Assembly: GCA_024449915.1 (NCBI GenBank)
Contig: JAMZAV010000067.1
Location: 372,001 to 436,000, forward strand
DNA from: Sweltsa coloradensis
Taxonomy: Eukaryota; Arthropoda; Insecta; Plecoptera; Chloroperlidae
DNA: 64,000 nucleotides
Reading direction: 5' to 3'
In this document: positions 35,990 through 47,500 of the stretch, piece after piece
How the letters are laid out: the number at the start of each line of letters is the position of its first letter
Numbering within the stretch: position 1 is the stretch's first letter
Notes under the pieces: model-generated
The model's database searches: none
Seen by the model: the letters and a program-made list of their open reading frames with translations, nothing else
Told to the model about the DNA's origin: nothing
Position numbers and translations under genes: made by a program

Positions 35990-36034
<45 letters not shown>

Positions 36035-36287
36035 GTCTGTCTGTCTATCTGTGTACGTCGAAAATCAGCCGAATCGCTGGACAGATTTCGCTGAAATTTT
36101 AAACAGACATCCGGTACCAGTTTACTGCGAACTGTTATCAAAATCAGCTAGATCCATTGCGATTTAAACCAACAATAAATAAAAATGTGATTTTTTTAAA
36201 ATATCAATAGCATTTGATTATATTTTTCATATGTACTCAACACATGACTCACTCACTCGTTTAACAACGACTTAGGCGTTTCCCTAG
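35968..36287 (+). mobile_element. Helentron/Helitron-like element (copy 5) with GTCT array
   Basis: Subterminal inverted pair TTAAACGAG (35968-35976) and CTCGTTTAA (36256-36264); start GAGAGCGAAGCGACTG, end CTTAGGCGTTTCCCTAG. The interior has about 14 GTCT/ATCT units (35990-36050), then CGAAAATCAGCCGAATCGC. Confidence 0.65.
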
Positions 36288-37396
36288 TTTAACAAAATGG
36301 CTAAAACTAACTTTTTCTCTCTAACTAAACACGATACTAAATTAAATGTAGGCCTAATATCAAATATTTAAAGCCTGTTACGTAAACAAATTCAGCAAAA
36401 ACAGCCCTTTAGGCACCCCTAGATATAACACTCACCACTTGCCAAATGTCCACAAATAGAATAATTCTCAAAATATATCACCCTTCCCTTATACCAATAA
36501 AAAAAATACTTTTTGTAAGAACCTGAAATAGGGCGCTACTTTGCCCTCTTCATGTGACTGCTAGGTATAGTTGTTCCAAAGCAAGTATGCATATGCTGAC
36601 GTCACCGGCGGGAGGATTGCAGCCAATCAGCGGTTCCCGATTTAAAATACGGATCGTTCATTGACCCGCCGAAACCGCGCGCATCTGCTTTCTTGCTTCG
36701 GAGCAACTATTAATGGAATTAGGACAATTGTGAAAGAATATCCGAGGGCTGTTAAAGAGGACTCAATCCCTTGCATTCGCATAAACGACAGAGGAAAACC
36801 TCGGAATAAACCTTCAGACAGGATTGACGGTCAAAACTGGATTTGAATCTGGTGCCTCCAGAATTAGAGTTGCGCGCTAGGCGCTCGAGACAACATTGTC
36901 GGATTTTAGTCTATAGTTTATTAGGTAATTAATACATTTAAAAGTAATATGGCATTGAGTGTATCAAGATACAGAAAAAATGACCTGCATTGGCCATATG
37001 ATTACTAAACTTACAGTTAAAGCTTAAAATAACAAATTTATTTAATTATTAAAATTTAGTCAGTATACATTACATGTAAATTGTGGCAGTCAAAAGAATA
37101 TAGGTCGACTGCTCTCAATAACAGAGTTTGACCTAGAGCAGTTTCCCAGGTTTATTGAACTGCTATATATAATGTCACTAGCCTAAGTGGTATAAATATA
37201 AATTATTTTAATAGTAATAAACACACATGTTTTATAAGCTGTTTTACGTTTAGATAACGATGGGGAAGAACATTCAAAGTTATTGGAGTGATATTAATTT
37301 GTTGATAATGAATTGATTCAAGAATACATTAATGTTTAAAATAAACAATATTGATAAGAATGATCAATAACTACCAAGGTCGAGATACGTACTAGA
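36288..37396. other. intergenic DNA with CRE/CCAAT patch and tRNA-like fragment
   Basis: 36596-36603 is a perfect TGACGTCA, followed by CCAAT at 36622-36626 in GC-rich DNA. At about 36835-36895 the minus strand carries a B-box-like AGATTCAAATCC with an A-box-like TCGAGCGCCTAGCG, probably a SINE head. No gene supported. Confidence 0.4.
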
Positions 37397-38373
37397 TAGC
37401 ATTAAGTAGCCTGAGCAATATCCAATTCACGATAGAAGTTGAGGAGAACGGCCAGCTACCATTCCTAGATATGTGCCTGATAAGAAGAGCTGATGGAAAC
37501 CTGGACCACACGGTTTACCGTAAACCTACGCACACAAACAGATACCTTAATACTGCATCTCATCATCATCCAGCCCAACTCAACTCGGTGGTGAACACAC
37601 TGACCACACGCTCTATACGACTATCAGATTCTGATCACTTAGCGTCGGAGAAGAAAACTCTGCGGGAGACCCTATGTGCTAATGGCTACTCACATTACAA
37701 CATAACTAAAGCATTCAAACGTCAACCTAAAGTCAGTGACAGAGGAGAAATAGAACAAGAAAAACACCGTGCAACAGCTTATCTGCCTTATATCAAAGGT
37801 ACAACAGATAAAGTCAGTAGACTGCTCAGGGCTCACAACATCAAGACCACTTTCAAAGCACATCGCAAAATCAACACCATGCTAAGAAGTGAAAAGCAGT
37901 CAATCCCTCTGGAGTCGCAAGGAGTCTACGAGGTCCCCTGTGGTTCGTGCCCCCAAGTCTATGTGGGCCTAACAAATAGGAGAATATCGGCTAGAGTGAA
38001 GGAACACGAACTCGCAGTAAGACAGGACAAAGCAACATCCGCATTAGCTCAGCATGTAAGGAAGGAAGGCCATTGGATAGACTTTGCCAACACTAGAACT
38101 CTAGCAGTAGCCCCTGTATATTACCCTCGTATCATACGCGAAGCCATCGAGATAGAAAAACGTCCCTGCAACATTAACAAGCGAGATGATGCCCAGAGAC
38201 TGGCAACAGCATGGAAACCAATCTTGGTCCAATACCAAGTGGTAAACAAACACATACCACCTTTAGACACAACAAAAGCTACTACACAAGAGCCTTCCTC
38301 GAGCAACACAGTACAAATCTCTGCATTCCCAATACAACCTCGCCGCCCCGCACCTATTTCCACCACAATATGA
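37397..38373 (+). pseudogene. Penelope-like element 1: RT tail plus GIY-YIG endonuclease
   Basis: Open from just after a TAG near 37395, through IQFTIEVEENGQLPFLD and YRKPTHTNRYLN (end of the RT region), to a GIY-YIG domain: GVYEVPCGSC, YVGLTNRRISARVKEH, LAQHVRKEGH and EAIEIEKRP. C-x2-C and the later H-x5-H form the CCHH zinc site typical of Penelope-like endonucleases. The RT catalytic core is missing, so it is 5'-truncated and non-autonomous, but the remaining ~325 codons are intact. It lies tail to tail with element 2. Confidence 0.85.
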
Positions 38374-38470
38374 GGCATGCAAAATCGATCGAGGACGCGC
38401 GCAGTTGGGTTGGAGACTTGTCAGTCGAGTGCGTGTTCTTGAAGAAGGAAGACGTACTAGTGAGTGACTC

Positions 38471-38504
38471 GTGATCATGCCAGATGCGATTCTGGCGAAA
38501 CGTC
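38471..38504 (+). ncRNA. hammerhead-like motif A, downstream of Penelope element 1
   Basis: Core GTGATCA, then T, a 6-bp stem GCCAGA/TCTGGC, then GAAACGTC; flanks ACTC and GAGT pair. It matches the hammerhead order core, stem II, GAAA, cleavage GTC. Relative to the consensus CTGANGA it has C3 to G and G8 to C together, which keeps the C3-G8 pair. A separate hairpin CTACAGAC-AAAG-GTCTGTAG follows at 38515-38534. Confidence 0.5.
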
Positions 38505-38623
38505 GAGTGCCAGGCTACAGACAAAGGTCTGTAGCAGCAAACTCATACAAGCGGCGGAATGTCCCAGAAGACAATTACAACATATATATATATTTTAATT
38601 TCAGATTTTCGCGGACATATATA

Positions 38624-38910
38624 AACATATTGTTTTTTACTGGGGCTTTTTCCCGCTAATAATTTATTAAAGAAGAGGGCACTGACTTACCCCTCCTCTC
38701 CTGACGTTTCGGGAAAGTCGCGTCTCCCATCCTAAGAGGCCTTCACTCCACTCGCGAGTGAGGAGCTCCAGGCAACACATCGTGGAGTGAAGGCCTCTGA
38801 GGATGGGAGATGCGACTTTCCCGAAACGTCAGGAGAGGAGGGGTAAGTCAGTGCCCTCTTCTTTAATAAATTATTCGCGGCAAAAAGCCCCAGTAAAAAA
38901 ACAATATGTT
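38624..38910. repeat. 129-bp inverted repeat carrying two hammerhead-like motifs (inverted pLTRs)
   Basis: Arms at about 38624-38752 and 38781-38910 are inverse copies (AGAAGAGGGCACTGACTTAC; TTTCCCGAAACGTC), with a 28-bp spacer. Inverted terminal repeats are usual in Penelope-like elements. Motif C (plus, 38797-38830) has the consensus core CTGAGGA. Motif B (minus, 38703-38736) has CTTAGGA, so G5 is mutated and it should be inactive. Confidence 0.6.
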
Positions 38911-39051
38911 TAATTATATATATAAACGTTGGAACTAATAATAAAACCACACGGTCTACCCGAAAATACATATATATATGATAAAAATAAGGATCTTGGG
39001 TAAAACCGCGTCGAAAATAAGATGAACCAGGGCAGAACCTGGGCGTCCACC

Positions 39052-39085
39052 GACGTTTCGTCTGTACTACGTCAGACATTTTCAA
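39052..39085 (-). ncRNA. hammerhead-like motif D, downstream of Penelope element 2
   Basis: On the minus strand: core TTGAAAA, T, stem GTCTG/CAGAC, then GAAACGTC; flanks ACC and GGT pair. Compared with the consensus, C3 is U and G8 is A, again a compatible pair. Spacing is the same 34 nt as motifs A-C. Confidence 0.45.
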
Positions 39086-39268
39086 GGTTGACTGTGACTC
39101 TACGGAGGTTGGAGTCACAGTGGTTGGCAAGCACGCAGCGCCCGCCTTATATAGCCTCGGCTGTAGGTGCGGGGCGGCGAGGTTATGTAGAACATAGGTG
39201 CGGGGCGGCGATGTCATATCGAAAAAATATATACGGATGGTGGCAATTGAGAAACAAAATAGCACAGC

Positions 39269-39975
39269 TTACTGTAGTGAAACCTTTTTAGTCCGGCTTC
39301 TTGTCATAGGGCCTGATTGGTTGTCTTTTGAAATGTTGTTCGTGCTTAGAATTATGGAATCTGAAATTTGCACCACCTCTGAGGGATTTGGCTGAATAGG
39401 TCTACGGACTACATTTCGAGGCATGAGTGCAGGTTTCCAAGCAAGAGGGAGGCTCTGGCTATCATCTCTTTTGTTCATGTTATTCGGCCGTTTCTCAATT
39501 TCCACAGATTCACGGATAATACGTGGCTTGAGCTGTTGTACAGGACAAATAGTTTTTGTTTTGTCAAAATCTATCACATGCGAGTAAGTTTCAGCATGTT
39601 GAGCCAGGGCTGATTTCTTGTAACCTGCTTTCACAGCATTAGAGTGTTCATTTATCCTCACTGCTATGCGTCTGCCTGTTTGGCCTATGTACGTTTGATC
39701 GCAGTCGCCACAGGGAACCTCATAAACCCCTCTTTCTTCCAGATGAACAGAGTCCTTAGCACTTCTCAAAAAGGAGCTGATTTTTCTGTCAGTGGCGAAA
39801 ATGGTTTCGATGTTCTTACGATTGAGGATTCTACCTATGACGTCTGTGGGAACCCTTGACATATGGAAGAAAAGCTTTAGACCGTGGTTTGTCCTTGTCC
39901 TCAGTATCATCCTCAGATTTCTTCAGTTCACGTTTAAACGCTCTGGTTATGTCTCGGTCTCGGTTATTTAAAGAT
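39269..39975 (-). pseudogene. Penelope-like element 2: GIY-YIG endonuclease remnant
   Basis: The minus strand encodes GVYEVPCGDC, YIGQTGRRIAVRINEH, LAQHAETYSH and ESVEIEKRPNNMNKRDD, the same domain as element 1 but clearly diverged, so from another subfamily. Upstream coding (TRAFKRELKKSEDD, KAFLPYVKG) is in a different frame, so a frameshift sits near 39860. The 5' part, including RT, is missing. Confidence 0.8.
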
Positions 39976-40102
39976 GGTAACACATACAAATAACCACGAA
40001 AACCTCAGAAATTATATATATATATATGTGTGTTTAAACTTGGTTTTATAGCAGTCGACTATGACGCTGTTATGTTATTACTTTAGACAGAAATTAAAAA
40101 AG

Positions 40103-40174
40103 TGACTACAACGGGGTTTGAACCCGGGACCTTAGCTTACCGGGCTATGCTCTTACCAACTGAGCTTTGCGGCC
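40103..40174 (-). tRNA. tRNA-like sequence (copy 1), probable pseudogene
   Basis: 72 nt with GGCCGCA/TGTAGTC-type acceptor (weak pairing; this copy has GTTGTAGTC), D arm GCTC-AGTTGGTAA-GAGC, T arm GGGTTCAAACCCC and loop CCGGTAA, giving anticodon GGT (Thr) with C at position 33. The anticodon stem is only four pairs. Confidence 0.4.
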
Positions 40175-40394
40175 ACCAATTTAAAACTGTCTTATTTTTG
40201 GTTTGTTTTGTACATTGTTAATAACGTGTTTAAACCAAGTTTAAACATCATATTTCCCAACTCTAGGGTTAAAGAGATGGTTTGTATTTCTCCTAGTTAA
40301 TTTCATGTGCAGTCTAATAGGCAGTGCAATCTGCTCTACACACGTTATTAACAATATACCAAACAGACAAAAAATTAGACAGTTTTAAATTGGT

Positions 40395-40466
40395 GGCCGC
40401 ATAGCTCAGTTGGTAAGAGCATTGCCCGGTAAGCTAAGGTCCCGGGTTCAAACCCCGGTGTAGTCA
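40395..40466 (+). tRNA. tRNA-like sequence (copy 2), probable pseudogene
   Basis: Inverse partner of the copy at 40103. Acceptor GGCCGCA/TGTAGTC pairs at 6 of 7; T arm CCGGG/CCCGG. Anticodon-stem mismatch TTGC/GCTA. Likely a mobile tRNA-like module. Confidence 0.4.
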
Positions 40467-40496
40467 CTTTTTTAATTTCTGTCTAAAGTACTTACA

Positions 40497-41435
40497 CTAG
40501 GAAAACGCTAAAGTCCCGTCGCGTTGTTGAGCGAGCACCGGTACGTGCAACAACGACCCGAGTACGACATTCCCATAATGTTACATACCAATAAGTCTTT
40601 AAGGTCTTGACCGATTTAGCTGAAAATTTGTAAAATAGGAGAGAATGGATAAAATTCACCGCCATCTCGAGGACCTTGACATCATTTCTTTGGGAAAACT
40701 ATTTTAACTCTTGATTACTTCTAGGTGGCAGTGCATAGTGACCATAATTCTCGTGCGAATTTTCGTTGCTATGGTAACGTTTCTTTTATTAAAATGTAAT
40801 TTCTATCTACACTACTTATCGGATCAAAATAAAATTAACATATTCGTGACCGGACGGACAATCTAAATGATTTGGCTACCTCAGATTTTGTCGCCGTTAA
40901 AAACTTTAGATTAACTTGAATGTAACTTTATAACTTTTTGAACGATTTTGCCACAAAACTAATGGCATTCAATCGGGAACGAAGCTTGCGGATGGTCAAA
41001 ATTTCAACTCGATCCGAGCCTCCGTTTGCCCGCTATCATGAGCCAAAAAAGCTGCGCGACTTTCCGTTGCCATGGTAACGGTACTTAGTTATAATGTAAT
41101 TTCCATCTACACTACTTATCGGATCAAAATAAAATTAACATATTCGTGACCGGATTGACATTCTAAATGATTTGGCCACCTCAGATTTTGTCGCCGTTTA
41201 GTTTGAAAAAAAAACTTTCGATTAACTTTAATGTAACTTTTTAACTTTTTGAACGATTTTGCCACAAAACTATACAGCAACCCGAATAGGTGGTATGTAC
41301 ATGTGTGCAAATTTTCAGGTCGATCAGAGAAACGGTGCGACCTGTATCGAAGCAGTAACAAAAAAAAAACAAACAAAAACAGACATTCGAGCCATACGAG
41401 TCATTAGTGGAGACGCTCGCTACGTTTGCTCAATA
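40497..41435 (-). mobile_element. Helentron/Helitron-like element (copy 6) with internal duplication
   Basis: Begins CTAGGAAAACGCTAAAGTCC, ends GCTACGTTTGCTCAA. A block of about 250-300 bp (CTACACTACTTATCGGATC onward) occurs twice, near 40800 and 41105. The paralogous inverse sequence at 40033-40100 lacks the element and marks its insertion point. Confidence 0.7.
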
Positions 41436-41575
41436 ACAGCGTCATAGTCGCCTGTAACTATAAAACCAAGTTTAAACATCATATTTCCCAACTCTAGGGT
41501 TAAAGAGATGCTTTGAATTTCTTCTAGTTAATTTCATGTGCAATCTGCTATACACACGTTATTAACAATGTACAA

Positions 41576-44500
41576 CCGTTGGGTGACTAGTGTTGTCAGA
41601 GTAATAGCTTTTACCGGCTTCAGCCTGCTCACTTGTGGGCTACCTACACGTTAGAGCGCGCTAGTTGTTAGCACTGATAGTCGCCCAACCTAGCAGACAA
41701 CTAGGGAGGTAATTGGTTGGGGTCACTTCTGTCAGTAACAATTCGACCAGCGCTTGCAGCGCTGCTTGTGTAACTACTTCAACATAATGACGCGAAAATT
41801 TTTTTGAATTTGTATTTGAAATAAAAAAAATTGTGTTTTGAAATTAAGATGCTTCTTTGTTTAAAAAATCCAAGCTAGGTAAAAAATATTGTTGCAATGT
41901 TTTTGTGCGCATTTTACGTTGTTTTTATTATAAATGTATTTCTTTTTTTACAGGATGTAGTTAGGTCTTATGAAACAAAAAAAATTGTTATACTAGCCCC
42001 CTTGGGCAACTTTTTATGTGATATGATTTTGGGTGAGGCATCAACATAGAAAAGCAAACAATAGTATTTAAACACTTCCGCATTTAGTTTTTTGGGGTTG
42101 TAGTTATTTATGTGCTATTAAAAAAAATTGCTGGGGACATTCGCCGCGCGAATTTTTTTGGTTGTGTTCACGTTTCACCCCAAAAGATGTGGACTATCCT
42201 CGGATAGGCTAATTAAATTAAAATGTCCAAATTAATTTAAATTAATTAAAATATGATAATACCCGGGTCTCAAAAGCCAAAAATTGGGGAAATTTATATC
42301 AAGTTATTATTTAGGTACGACACAGGATGGTAAAAAAAACTGTAAAATAAAGTTAAATGATTTCCCCCGAGATTATTTGGCATTAAAAATATTCTTTCCC
42401 TACCCAAAAGACTGTGCTGTGTTGTTGTTATTGTAACTCGAACACCCCTCCCACCACCTAGCTGTAATGTTAGTGGTTCGAGGGGGGATTGGACTTTTTC
42501 GAAGGACGGGGTTTTTTGGGCTGAAAACCTGGATACGGCAGCCGGGACTACAATTTGTATTTGTTTTACGATGATGGCTGGCTGCGTCGAGTAAAATATA
42601 AATTTGAGTAAAATGTAAAAATTAAAATTTTTTTTTTTGCAAAAAAACACATATGGCCCTAGGCATAACGTAAAAAAAAAAACCCCCCCCCCCGCCATTT
42701 TCCCTAAAGCTAAACTTCATCCCTTTGGGGATCAGTATTTACGTAAATATGGAGCAAACAAACCCATTTTAAAAAATAACCAAAAGAAGATTTCTTTGAA
42801 AAAACCCATAAAACGTTTCCCAAGTAAAATGGGGGGAAGGCCTTTTTTTACCCTTGTGGTGAAAAAAACCAAACTAAAAAGTTTAAAACAATTGTGGAAT
42901 TTGGAAACGGGGGGGAAAATGGTTTTTTCCCCATGTTGTTTTAAATTTTCAAAGGCCCTAATTATCGAAACATTGTTTTAGGTCCCCCGTCCGTGGTTCC
43001 CCAGGCCTTTGGGTTACAGCAATGGGGAGTTTCAACGGACTGTGGGGGGGGTTTTTGGGGGGGGGGAAGATCTCAAAGGCTTTTATTTTTAAAAATTTTT
43101 TTAGACAAAACACAGGAAAAAAAATTGATTTTCCCCTCTCTAATTTACCCATCCGGGGTTTTAACAGCCCTCGCCAAAAACTCCCGCGTGATGGGGACTT
43201 TTTTTGGGGGAAATCCTAAAAGGCTCCATTGTTCCCCAAAAAATGCCCAAAAAAAACAAGACAAATAACCATTCTTCCCTTCAAAATTTCCAAAGGGCAA
43301 ACGGACTTGCGATTTTTTTAAAGCCCCCTTAGGAGAGCTTTTTGGTTTTTTTTTTATTTGGGTTATTTTGGGCGCATTTTCTCATTTCCCTTAAACAGAC
43401 AAAATAAACCTGTTCCTTCAAAATCAGGCACCGATCGTTTTAAAAGCCCCCAAAACAGGGGCAAGTCGAAAAAAAATTTTTTATTATTTATTTTGAATCA
43501 TTTAACGAAAAAAACCCTTTATTCCAAAAACTCAGAAAAACATACAAAACCTTCCAAACGCGTTTTGGCAAAATAAAAATTTTTAATTTTAAACAAAAAT
43601 AAATTTAATAATTTTTATGTGCCTTTAATTTTCAAGGCGAAATTAACGAGTCTTTTTGGAAAACCGTTTGAAAGTCCAATTTCCCCCCTCCCCCGGGAAA
43701 AACCTTTTTTTCAAAAAATAATAAATTAAATTAAACCTTAAAAATGAACGGGAGGGGGGGGAATGAAAGGTCCCAACTAGTTGACTTGGAGGGGTGTTTT
43801 ATTCAAGGGTTTAAATTTTTAGGCCGGGGAAAGGGGGGGTAAAACGGGGTTTTTAAAAGCCAATCAAGTACGTAAAATTTTTAACCTTAATGAAAAAATT
43901 TTTTTTGGGGGGGAATTCCCATTTAAAACAAAAAAAAAAATTTTTTTAAAACCTCAAAGGGCTTGGGCAAATCTTTAACCCTTGATTAAAACCCCCAAAA
44001 AAACATCGATCGAGTGTGGGGCCTAAGTGTCAATTTAATATTAACCCCCAAAATTTACTGTTTCCCTAAAATATTGCGTGCAAATAATGCACATTGTCAC
44101 AACCACCTTACACTTTATTAATAATATAAAAAAATATAAAGAAATATTTCTTTATTGTTACTTAAGGACTGCCCGGGGCACAAAAACAGTTTTAAAAACA
44201 ACTAAAAATCAGTATTTTTCGAGTGGCCTAAAAACATCTTAAATAGTGTTTTTAGAAGGCAAAACTTTTTCTGAGCATTTCTGTCTAGCATACTCTCAAT
44301 ATTGCGGTTTTTTAAAAAGCTTTTTTGTAGATCTTTTTTATAAAAAGTATTGAGTTGGAGGCCAAATTTTTTTTACCATGAAATTACAATTACCCTGACT
44401 AAGAATTATGATTTTTTGAAGTGTTAGGCCTATCTCTAATATCTAGCCTACAATGATTTTTTTGGTTTTTCCGGTCGCTGAATTTTTTGTCCCGAAAAAA

Positions 44501-47500
44501 AAAAAAAAAAAGTACTTAAAGAAAGATTTTAAAGTAAACATTTCAAATTCACAGTCCTTGTTACGGAGGGGTAAGTTTTGAACTATGGAAAAAATTACCT
44601 ACCCAAACCGTATATTATTTTATAAAAAGAAAAAAAATGCTTGAAAAAGACGTCATACAGGGGAGTATGCATGCGAAAAAAAAGTTCGAAATAGTTAAAG
44701 GCTTCTCAAATGATAGGCCATTTATGATGTTCTTACCCAAAACTCCCTACTGTTTTATTTTTTATTTCGTAAAACTTGTTTTTGTGGCCGCACAGTCTAT
44801 ATTTATGTAAAAATGCGCACATCCCCAGCACCCCCACCTTATATAGATACATCGACGACCCTTTTTTTTGTTTTGCCCTCACATTTTATAACGAAGTTTT
44901 AATAATGTATTCACTTAATTCCCGTTCGTCCTGACGATTTTAGTTAATGCTGAAATTTATAGCGAAATATCCTGCTAGAAAAACAAATAATTTTGAATTT
45001 TCAGTGTAGTGAAAACTTTAAAAACTAAGTGCTAAATTTTCAATCTACAGTCCAAATGACAGCGTAAAAATATTGATTCCCGCCCTACCAAATGCAACAT
45101 ACTGCCAAAAACAATGCAACATGCGAACCGAAGTGAAGGGCAAGTCTCAGGTTGTCTAGGGTACGAACCCAAACACATGTCATTTTCTAAAATAAAAAAA
45201 GTGGTTTAGGAATCTACCAAAAATTTAAATTGACAGTTTCAAATTGAATGTATGGGAGTTTCCCTTTTTTGCCACTTTTTCATTCCTAGAAATATGTCAG
45301 TTTTTGTGTTTTTATATCCTAGACAAACCCGTGGCTTGCCCTCATTTCGGTTGCATTTGCATTGTTTTTGTAAACGTTTTACTTGCCCCATCACATTCAC
45401 AAGGCTGAGCATTGAGCAACCTTTCACAACTCGTTCGTCGACGTTCTCACCCATAAAAAATCTAGTTTAATAGTTGGCCCTATTTATAGGGAGAATTGCA
45501 GTAAAGTAACAAACGTCAATTTTATAATAATATGCTAAAAAGCAGACGTTTTCTGTGCGTACAAAACAGCTTTGACATTACACCACATTTCTTTCGTAGT
45601 AATCTCGTGTAATATCTTCCACTGTAAACACACGATATCAATTATATAAAACATATTATTATGATGAAAGGGGAACTGTCAACCTACAAAACTGTGCGTA
45701 CAAAACATGCTTCTGACATTACACCTACATACTTGCGTAAGTGTGTATCTTTAAAATCTTGCTTTAAGTACTTTTTTTTCTTTTTCCGGTACAAATAATC
45801 TCAGCGTACCGGAAAACGCAAAAAAAACATTGAGGCTAGATATTAAGATGGACCTACACACTTCAAAATGTCATAATTTTAGTCAGGGGGAATTGTAATT
45901 ACTATGGTAAAAAAAATCGGCCCTCCAAAACATATACTTTTTATTTAAAAAAGATCTACAAAAATGCTTTTTTTAAAACCCCCAATATTTAGAGATGCTA
46001 GACGAGAAAAATGCTCAGAAAAAGTTTTGGGCCCTTTTAAAAACACTATTTAAGATGTTTTTAGGGCCCCTTTGAAAAATACGATTTTTAGTTGTTTTGA
46101 AAACATTTTTCGTGCCCGGACAGTCTTAAGAAAAAAATAAAAAAATATTTTTATTTTTATTTTATATTTTTAATAATGTGTAAGGTGGTTTTGACAATGT
46201 GATTTTGTTGCACGCAATATTTTTGGTAAACGTAAAGGGGGCTATAATATTAAGTTGACACTTAGGGCCCCACTCGACATCGTTATTTTTGGGGGTTTAA
46301 TCAATAGGGTTAACGATTTGCCAAGCCCTATTGAGGATCTCCCCTCCCAAAAAAAAATTTCCCCCTCTACGGTCGGGAGTTTGAGTACTATGGGGGGGTT
46401 GACCCCGGGGATGGGGTTAAACTAGCGGGGGAAAAACCCCGGGAAATCAAATTTAAATTTAAAAACAGTAAGAAATAATAATATTCACGTACTAATAAAG
46501 TTATACAACTAGGGTTTAACCTTTCAAAATTTCACCCCCCCCTTCCCCGTGTCAGTAGACGTGTTATGCAACATCATCATGAATCCCAAAAAAAAGGCCG
46601 TCCGGGGAAGCCATCGAGATGAGTTGGGGCCTTTCATTCGTCTTTCCCCAGCGATCTCGTTATGCGGGTTAAAATTTTTTGAATGGCAACTTTTTAAATT
46701 TTTATTAATTATTTTTTGAAGAAAATTTTGTAGTTTTCCAAAACGCGTAGGAGATGTTTTCCGATAGTTGACTTTGACATGGGAGTGTTCCTGGAAATTT
46801 AAAAGGACTCGCGTCCAAATTTTCGCAACTTGCAAAAAACAATAAAGCGCAGGTCAGTAAACAAAGTCATTACAATGTTCGCGACTTTGCGGTAGTTAAA
46901 AATTAAAAAATTTAATTCGATTCGGTTGACGATGCGGGTTACTTTTGCGTTATAGAGACACGCTTTTGTATGTTTTGAGCATGTTTTAGTCAGGAATATA
47001 AGATGGGTTTTGGGGGGGGGGGGGTTTAAAATATACAAAAAAAAATAATTGCCCAAGGGCCCCCCCTGTTTCGGGTCTTTCGACTCGCATCGGTCGCCTG
47101 CATTGTTAAGGCAGAAATGGTTTATTTTTGCTCTTTTCTGATAATGCGACAATGACGACAAACAATGACGACACAAAAACTAACCTAGGATAAAAAAAAA
47201 CCAACCAAAAAGCTATCCATCAACCGCTGAAAAAAACGTTCGCGAAGTGGCCTAGTTTAGCCATTGTGAATGTGATAGAAAGGGAATATATACGAAGTTA
47301 TATTCACGATTGTTGTTTGGGGGTTTCATTTTTGGGTTAACAAGGGTATGCCTTTTTGGGATCTCTCCTTCCCAAAAAAAATTCCCCATCACAGTCGGGA
47401 GTTTGACGTACTGATGGGGTGTTAAAACCCCAAGGGTTAAATTCAGGCGACCCGGGGAAAACAAATTAATTTTAAAAACCCAAAGTACGGAAATAATAAT

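Larger units (their letters stand above)
40080..40490. repeat. palindromic repeat with two inverted tRNA-like sequences
   Basis: 40082-40194 and 40375-40490 are inverse copies, each with a tRNA-like sequence; the spacer is about 180 bp. A wider inverted match joins 40033-40075 and 41432-41477, interrupted by the Helentron-like element at 40497. Confidence 0.8.

Noticed and set aside
35931..36167. Open frame with CLSV repeats
   Set aside because: Arises from the GTCT array in the Helentron-like element.
38121..38478. Open frames antisense to or overlapping the Penelope end
   Set aside because: Shadows of the GIY-YIG coding sequence or of the 3' region with the hammerhead-like motif.
42637..42981. 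Longer open frames in the foldback arms (also 47252-47614 and others)
   Set aside because: Low-complexity composition, no domains, not preserved between the two arms, and the region has probable indel errors.
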